From positions 1 to 9,720 of the forward strand of contig JAPKAJ010000079.1 of assembly GCA_028825345.1 (NCBI GenBank): DNA of 9,720 nucleotides, written 5' to 3'. How positions within the stretch are numbered: the stretch's first letter is position 1; every line of letters starts with the position of its first letter. This document shows, one piece after another, positions 6,409 to 9,720 of this stretch. Below the pieces are notes generated by a model. The model had not been told where the DNA came from and made no database searches. It saw only the letters and a program-made list of their open reading frames with translations. The position numbers and the translations under genes were made by a program. Origin of the DNA: Arenicellales bacterium (GTDB lineage: Bacteria > Pseudomonadota > Gammaproteobacteria > Arenicellales > UBA868).

Positions 6409-7704
6409 CTACTGAACTGCACTGACGAGCTGCGGGCGTGAATCCGACACCCTCTGGATATCGGCACCACAATGCAGGAGCTTCTCCTCAATGCAGTCAT
6501 AACCCCGGTCAATATGGTAAATCCGATCGATCGTAGTTTGTCCTTTTGCGACCAGGCCAGCCAGCACCAGGCAGGCCGATGCCCGCAGGTCCGTGGCCAT
6601 TACCTGCGCACCCCCCAGCTCATTCGTACCGTGCACTATCGCAGTGTTGCCACGCAGTTCGATGTCCGCACCCATGCGCTGCAGCTCTTGCACGTGCATA
6701 AAACGGTTCTCAAAAATACGCTCGGTGACGGTAGCCGTCCCTTCGGCGATGCAATTCAGAAGGACGAACTGGGCCTGCATATCGGTCGGAAAACCCGGGT
6801 ATGGGGCAGTCTGCAACGCCACTGCCCGGGGTCGGCGACCTGACATATCCAGCGTTAAATGGTCTTCTCCCACTGAAATTTCAGCGCCTGCCTCGCGCAG
6901 CTTTGCCGTCACTGCATCCAGATGTGAGGGATTGACACCATGCAGACTGATTCGACCGCCCGTGGCCGCACCGGCCACCAGAAAAGTGCCCGCTTCAATG
7001 CGATCCGGTATCACACGATGCGTGGCTGGGCCTAGATTATTTATGCCTTGAATCTCGATGATGTCACTGCCAGCCCCATCGATACGGGCGCCCATGCTGA
7101 TCAGGCAACGGGCGAGATCCACCACCTCAGGTTCACGCGCGGCATTCTCAAGTACGGTGGTACCGCGCGCCAGGGTGGCCGCCATCATCAGGTTCTCAGT
7201 GCCAGTTACTGTGACAGTATCAAAAACGATCTTGGCACCGTGCAGATATCCGTTTGCTGCACGGGCCTTGATATAACCGCCGTCCACTGAAACGGTAGCA
7301 CCCATCTGCTCCAGCCCACGGACATGCAGGTCCACCGGACGCGAACCGATAGCACAACCACCGGGCAAGGAAACCTCGGCTTGACCGAAACGGGCCAGCA
7401 GTGGTCCGAGCACAAGGATGGAGGCGCGCATGGTCTTGACCAGTTCATAAGGCGCGCAGCGAGAGGTCAGTTTAGCCGCGTTGACCTTAATCACTGATTT
7501 TTCATCTACCTGAATGCTGGCGCCAAGGCGGCCCAACAGTTCCAAGGTAGTCGTGATGTCGCGTAAATGTGGAACATTGGCCACCTGTAGATCCTGGTCA
7601 GTCAGCAGGGAGCTGATCAGCACTGGCAAGGCGGCGTTCTTGGCGCCACCCACGCGTACGGTCCCGCATAGCGTATTGCCGCCCCTGATAAGTAGACTGT
7701 CCAA
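6409..7704 (-). CDS. murA: MurA, UDP-N-acetylglucosamine 1-carboxyvinyltransferase
   Basis: MurA transfers enolpyruvate from PEP to UDP-GlcNAc in the cytoplasm, the first committed step of peptidoglycan synthesis and the target of fosfomycin. The protein, 431 residues from the chosen start, has Lys22-Asn23 in VGGAKNAALP, Arg93 in KTMRAS, the catalytic Cys117 in PGGCAIGSRPVDLH (so it should be fosfomycin sensitive), Asp308 in PGFPTDMQAQ and Arg400 in HIDRGYD. The start is TTG at 7704, giving MDSLLIRGGN, which matches the family opening MDKLLIRGG. The frame stays open further upstream, but its earliest possible start lies inside the grxD terminator hairpin. No Shine-Dalgarno sequence is visible. 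About ten residues after the usual C-terminus (DSRPQLVSAVQ) are a small extension. Confidence 0.95.
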   Translation of the reverse strand: MDSLLIRGGNTLCGTVRVGGAKNAALPVLISSLLTDQDLQVANVPHLRDITTTLELLGRLGASIQVDEKSVIKVNAAKLTSRCAPYELVKTMRASILVLGPLLARFGQAEVSLPGGCAIGSRPVDLHVRGLEQMGATVSVDGGYIKARAANGYLHGAKIVFDTVTVTGTENLMMAATLARGTTVLENAAREPEVVDLARCLISMGARIDGAGSDIIEIQGINNLGPATHRVIPDRIEAGTFLVAGAATGGRISLHGVNPSHLDAVTAKLREAGAEISVGEDHLTLDMSGRRPRAVALQTAPYPGFPTDMQAQFVLLNCIAEGTATVTERIFENRFMHVQELQRMGADIELRGNTAIVHGTNELGGAQVMATDLRASACLVLAGLVAKGQTTIDRIYHIDRGYDCIEEKLLHCGADIQRVSDSRPQLVSAVQ

Positions 7705-7744
7705 TGCGACGTATGATGTTTGGCAGGTGAAGTTGAATATCTGG

Positions 7745-7764
7745 CGGGGCTCTTTTTGGCCCCG
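7745..7764 (-). other. Hairpin in the murA leader
   Basis: CGGGGC (7764-7759) can pair with GCCCCG (7750-7745) to form a perfect six-base stem with the eight-base loop CAAAAAGA on the minus strand. It lies about 40 bases before the murA TTG start. No T tract follows in the murA direction (GCCAGATATTC), so it is not a terminator. It may affect murA translation or mRNA stability. The only -10-like element nearby, TAGAAT just upstream, has no matching -35, so I do not call a promoter. Confidence 0.3.
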
Positions 7765-7788
7765 TCTGCAACCGGCATATTCTAACGT

Positions 7789-7820
7789 AACTAACAACAA
7801 AGGCGCCCAAGGGCGCCTTT
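7789..7820 (-). terminator. Rho-independent terminator after grxD
   Basis: AAAGGCGCCC and GGGCGCCTTT (7811-7820 and 7799-7808) form a perfect ten-base inverted repeat with a two-base gap, so in practice a stem closed by a small loop. On the minus strand it starts 23 bases after the grxD stop and is followed by GTTGTTAGTT, moderately T-rich. It should end most grxD transcripts before murA, which then needs its own promoter. The symmetric A and T flanks mean it could also stop plus-strand transcription. Confidence 0.65.
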
Positions 7821-7843
7821 GATCGCAATCTATTGAGTAACCG

Positions 7844-8161
7844 CTATGAGCTCGGCGTCTGCTCCAGTTTCTTTTTTAACTCGCCGTTTTCATACATCTC
7901 CATCATGATGTCGCTGCCGCCGACAAACTCACCACCGATGTACAGTTGCGGGACGGTCGGCCAGCTTGAGTAGTCTTTTACGCCCTGGCGAATCTCGTCA
8001 TCAGCGAGTACATCGGCGGTTTCAAACTCGGTGTCCAACGCTTGCAGTATCTGCACCGCGCGTCCGGAAAACCCGCACTGCGGAAAATCGCGATTCCCTT
8101 TCATAAAGAGCATCACCCGATTGCCTTCTACCACTTCCTTGATTCTTTGATTTGCGTCCAT
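7844..8161 (-). CDS. grxD: CGFS-type monothiol glutaredoxin (Grx4/GrxD family)
   Basis: This 105-residue protein is a monothiol glutaredoxin that binds and transfers [2Fe-2S] clusters rather than reducing disulfides. The signature is FPQCGFSGRA with Cys29 in CGFS. Lys21 in FMKGNRDFPQ, the cis-proline loop WPTVPQLYI (67-75) and GGSDIMMEM (81-89) supply the glutathione contacts. Length matches single-domain bacterial Grx4. The ATG at 8161 is preceded by AGAGGA at good spacing, the last of three tandem nine-base units. The gene upstream encodes a BolA-family protein, the known partner of CGFS glutaredoxins, so the two probably form a BolA-Grx heterodimer involved in cluster trafficking or iron sensing. 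A hairpin terminator follows. Confidence 0.95.
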   Translation of the reverse strand: MDANQRIKEVVEGNRVMLFMKGNRDFPQCGFSGRAVQILQALDTEFETADVLADDEIRQGVKDYSSWPTVPQLYIGGEFVGGSDIMMEMYENGELKKKLEQTPSS

Positions 8162-8165
8162 AGTG

Positions 8166-8192
8166 TCCTCTTTGTCCTGTTTGTCCTGTTTG
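8166..8192 (-). repeat. Three tandem 9-base units before grxD
   Basis: Read on the minus strand, the unit CAAACAGGA occurs twice and then once as CAAAGAGGA, head to tail without spacing. Each unit carries an AGGA Shine-Dalgarno core, and the last one (AGAGGA) is correctly placed for the grxD ATG at 8161. The copy number could change by replication slippage. That would alter the number of upstream ribosome-docking sequences but not obviously the functional one. Confidence 0.7.
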
Positions 8193-8219
8193 TTTCTGTC
8201 CAGTGCCTACTGATTATCC

Positions 8220-8456
8220 CTACAGTGCCGCCTTTTCTTCCGGCGTCAGAGTTCGCATCGACAGCGCGTGGATCTCAGCCTTCATGCGATCCCCAAGTGC
8301 GCCATAAACCATCTGGTGCTGCTGTACCCGGTTTTTTCCCGAAAAATCAGCACAAACGATCTCCGCTTCAAAATGGTGTCCATCGCCCGATATTTCAACC
8401 TGAGCGCCGACAAGGTTGCTCTCAATCCAGCCCTTGATGTCTTCTGGTCTAACCAT
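8220..8456 (-). CDS. ibaG: BolA/IbaG-family protein
   Basis: This 78-residue protein has the BolA fold pattern: ISGDGHHFEAEIVCADFSGK (22-41), then RVQQHQMVYGALGDRM (43-58) and EIHALSMRTLTPEE (61-74). His63 in the HALS segment is the conserved residue used in cluster binding with glutaredoxins. The short length and the position between an MlaC-like gene and murA match the acid-stress IbaG/YrbA type rather than the longer BolA. The start at 8456 has AGGGG ten bases upstream. A CGFS glutaredoxin gene follows 58 bases later, supporting a joint iron-sulfur role. The symbol rests on family and position; bolA would be an acceptable alternative name. In relatives mlaB often lies just upstream, but here it is absent. 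Confidence 0.9.
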   Translation of the reverse strand: MVRPEDIKGWIESNLVGAQVEISGDGHHFEAEIVCADFSGKNRVQQHQMVYGALGDRMKAEIHALSMRTLTPEEKAAL

Positions 8457-8471
8457 CTTGAATAACCCCTG

Positions 8472-8504
8472 AAAAATTAACCCGAATTCTTTACTTGAAT
8501 TCGG
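8472..8504 (-). terminator. Rho-independent terminator at the end of the mlaC-like gene
   Basis: CCGAATTC and GAATTCGG (8497-8504 and 8482-8489) form a perfect eight-base stem around the seven-base loop AAGTAAA, which contains the gene's own TAA stop codon. On the minus strand the stem is followed by GTTAATTTTTC, a good T-rich tail. On the plus strand it runs into CGGTTTTT, so it may work in both directions. It would separate the lipid-transport genes from the bolA gene, whose start is only 34 bases after the mlaC-like stop. Confidence 0.7.
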
Positions 8505-9147
8505 CGGTTTTTAACTGCAGTGATTCTATCAGCGCATCCAGACTATTGGTATCGATGTACTGGCCGTACTGGTTGCGATAACTCAATATCAGACTGATCC
8601 CATCGATCTGAATGTCGTAAATCTTCCAGGCCCCGCTTTTCTCACGCAGACAGTAATAATCCACCGGGATCGGCGCCTGTCCCGGTATCACGAGATCAGT
8701 CGGCACCACAGCAATACGCCCGCCACCTTTTAGTTTGACAGGCCGATAGCGCAACTCCTCCTGACCGGTGTACTCGAACATCGCCGTAGCGTAACTGCGA
8801 ATAAGCAGATCTTTGAAACCCACTGTAAAGTGCTGGCGCTGCGCCTCGCTGGCGCTTTTCCAGTGACTGCCCAGAATCAGCTTGGAGATCTTTCCCAGTG
8901 CAATATGCGGCACCACGAGTTTGTCAACCATCGTGTACAACGCGGCTTCATCGGATTCCAACTCCAAGCGCCGTTCGCTAAGCTCAGAAATCAAGCCCGA
9001 CACGGTGGACCGAATCATCTCGTCCGCAGAAGGGGCGGCCTGAACAGCCGAACTTATGGCGCCAAGCGCTATTCCCACCAGCGCCGGGCACAAACGGCGA
9101 CGCCACAAAAAAGACAAAGATGTAATCAAGTCAGGTGGTCCATTCAA
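8491..9147 (-). CDS. mlaC: MlaC/Ttg2D-family periplasmic phospholipid-binding protein
   Basis: MlaC proteins carry phospholipids through the periplasm between the two membranes. The N-terminus has a positive stretch (WRRR, 15-18), a hydrophobic segment (PALVGIALGAISSA) and a likely signal peptidase site VQA|AP after residue 37. The mature part shows family features: VSGLISEL, VVPHIALGKISKLILG, HWKSAS, then FKDLLIRSYATAMFEY, and a C-terminal KIYDIQIDGISLILSYRNQY. No ATG occurs in frame before residue 44, so the start is a non-ATG codon: TTG at 9147, or TTG at 9129 or 9117. The neighbour upstream is an RND exporter and no mlaB, mlaD, mlaE or mlaF is in view. A hopanoid-type HpnM role is therefore an alternative. 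Confidence 0.85.
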   Translation of the reverse strand: MNGPPDLITSLSFLWRRRLCPALVGIALGAISSAVQAAPSADEMIRSTVSGLISELSERRLELESDEAALYTMVDKLVVPHIALGKISKLILGSHWKSASEAQRQHFTVGFKDLLIRSYATAMFEYTGQEELRYRPVKLKGGGRIAVVPTDLVIPGQAPIPVDYYCLREKSGAWKIYDIQIDGISLILSYRNQYGQYIDTNSLDALIESLQLKTAEFK

Positions 9148-9216
9148 ACAACTCGGAGGATTCCGCTATTGTGCGGATTTATGACAGCGACCACAAATGG
9201 CATTTTGCTGTCAGTG
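9148..9216 (-). other. Inverted repeat between the RND and mlaC-like genes
   Basis: TGACAGC (9213-9207) and GCTGTCA (9188-9182) on the minus strand form a perfect seven-base stem with an 18-base loop, which can itself fold weakly (CAAA/TTTG). What follows is TAAATCCGC, not a T run, so it is not a typical terminator. A weak promoter-like pair (TTGTGG, 17 bases, CACAAT) overlaps it, but the match is poor. The hairpin may lower read-through into the mlaC-like gene or shield mRNA ends. Confidence 0.35.
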
Positions 9217-9720
9217 TCAGAAAGGTCGACTCAGCAGGATCAGTCGAGGTAATAAGGTCAAGGCGGCAAACAACGCTAAGGCCATGCCCAAGGCGGTAAG
9301 CAAGCCAAAGAATATTGTCGGCAAAAAATTCGACAACACCAGTATGGAAAAGCCCGCGATGATAGTGATTGCGGTATAGAAGATGGCCCGGCCGATATTG
9401 GCGTGACAGTAGTGCAAAGTCTGCACGTAATTACCCAAACGGGAATACTCGTCGCGAAAACGGTAGATGTAATGGATACTGTTATCGACCGCGATGCCCA
9501 GGGTAATTGAAGCGATGGTAATGGTCATCATATCCAATGGGATACCGCCCCACCCCATCAGTCCAAGGATGATCGCTGCCGCCAGCAGGTTAGGTACGAT
9601 ACCGATCACAGCGAGCTTCCACGAACGGAACAGGATCAACAGCATTAGCGCAATGCCGAGCATCACCAGGCCAAGGCTCAATATCTGCGAGCGGTACAGA
9701 CTCTGCAGCATGTTGTTGTA
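9217..9720 (-). CDS. RND/MMPL-superfamily exporter, C-terminal part (continues beyond window)
   Basis: The last 167 residues of a larger membrane protein are visible and the frame is open at the window edge. About five membrane helices can be read: SLGLVMLGIALMLLILF, LAVIGIVPNLLAAAIILGLM, then MMTITIASITLGIAVDNSIH, a helix around FYTAITIIAGFSILVL, and FFGLLTALGMALALFAALTL. The GIAVDNSIHYIYRFRDE segment, with an acidic residue inside a helix, is typical of the second half of RND-superfamily exporters of the COG1033/MMPL type, which use proton flow to move lipids or hydrophobic compounds. The mlaC-like gene follows 69 bases later on the same strand, which suggests that a lipid-like substrate is handed to a periplasmic carrier. 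This resembles HpnN-HpnM in hopanoid clusters, but the fragment does not allow that assignment. Confidence 0.82.
   Translation of the reverse strand, partial: YNNMLQSLYRSQILSLGLVMLGIALMLLILFRSWKLAVIGIVPNLLAAAIILGLMGWGGIPLDMMTITIASITLGIAVDNSIHYIYRFRDEYSRLGNYVQTLHYCHANIGRAIFYTAITIIAGFSILVLSNFLPTIFFGLLTALGMALALFAALTLLPRLILLSRPF

Noticed and set aside
7705..7800. Longer MurA with a 32-residue N-terminal extension
   Set aside because: The extension does not match the MurA family start, its earliest start codon (TTG at 7800) falls in the terminator stem, and MDSLLIRGG from 7704 matches the family opening.

Overview
The window is an ordinary, densely coded chromosomal segment from a proteobacterium. 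I think a non-enteric gammaproteobacterium is most likely, with a betaproteobacterium the main alternative. The grounds are the gene order (an MlaC-like gene, bolA, murA, his genes, then tatA), a monofunctional HisB, separate HisI and HisE, and moderately GC-rich sequence. Every gene I can support lies on the minus strand, so biological order runs from high to low coordinates. No mobile element, tRNA, rRNA or CRISPR array is visible, and no gene-free stretch exceeds about 180 bases.

The upstream end (9720 to about 7790) concerns the envelope and iron-sulfur or redox functions. It holds the C-terminal part of an RND/MMPL-type membrane exporter, a periplasmic MlaC-like phospholipid carrier, a BolA/IbaG-like protein, and a CGFS monothiol glutaredoxin. 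BolA proteins and CGFS glutaredoxins are known partners in [2Fe-2S] heterocomplexes. Hairpin terminators follow both the mlaC-like gene and grxD, so this is probably several transcription units.

Next comes murA (7704-6409), the first committed step of peptidoglycan synthesis, and then a long histidine run: hisD, hisC, hisB, hisH, hisA, hisF, hisI, hisE. Together these cover the steps after HisG, except histinol-phosphate dephosphorylation. HisE and HisI process phosphoribosyl-ATP, HisA isomerises the product, HisH and HisF form the glutamine-dependent synthase that closes the imidazole ring, HisB dehydrates, HisC transaminates, and HisD carries out the last two oxidations. hisG, usually found between murA and hisD in relatives, is absent; a 76-base gap with a 16-codon mini-ORF is in its place. 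A histidinol-phosphate phosphatase is also not in the window. The his run is tightly packed in parts (hisD/hisC, hisB/hisH, hisF/hisI overlap; hisA/hisF and hisI/hisE are 2-3 bases apart) but broken by two non-coding gaps, hisC-hisB (88 bases) and hisH-hisA (136 bases). Both gaps carry promoter-like and hairpin elements.

The window ends inside the start of tatA, the pore subunit of twin-arginine protein export. Four genes (mlaC-like, murA, hisD, hisF) appear to use non-ATG starts. I see no clearly new biological system. The points most worth checking are the missing hisG with its possible scar, the twin palindromic octamers around a promoter candidate before hisB, and the pairing of an MlaC-like carrier with an RND exporter without the usual Mla ABC genes.
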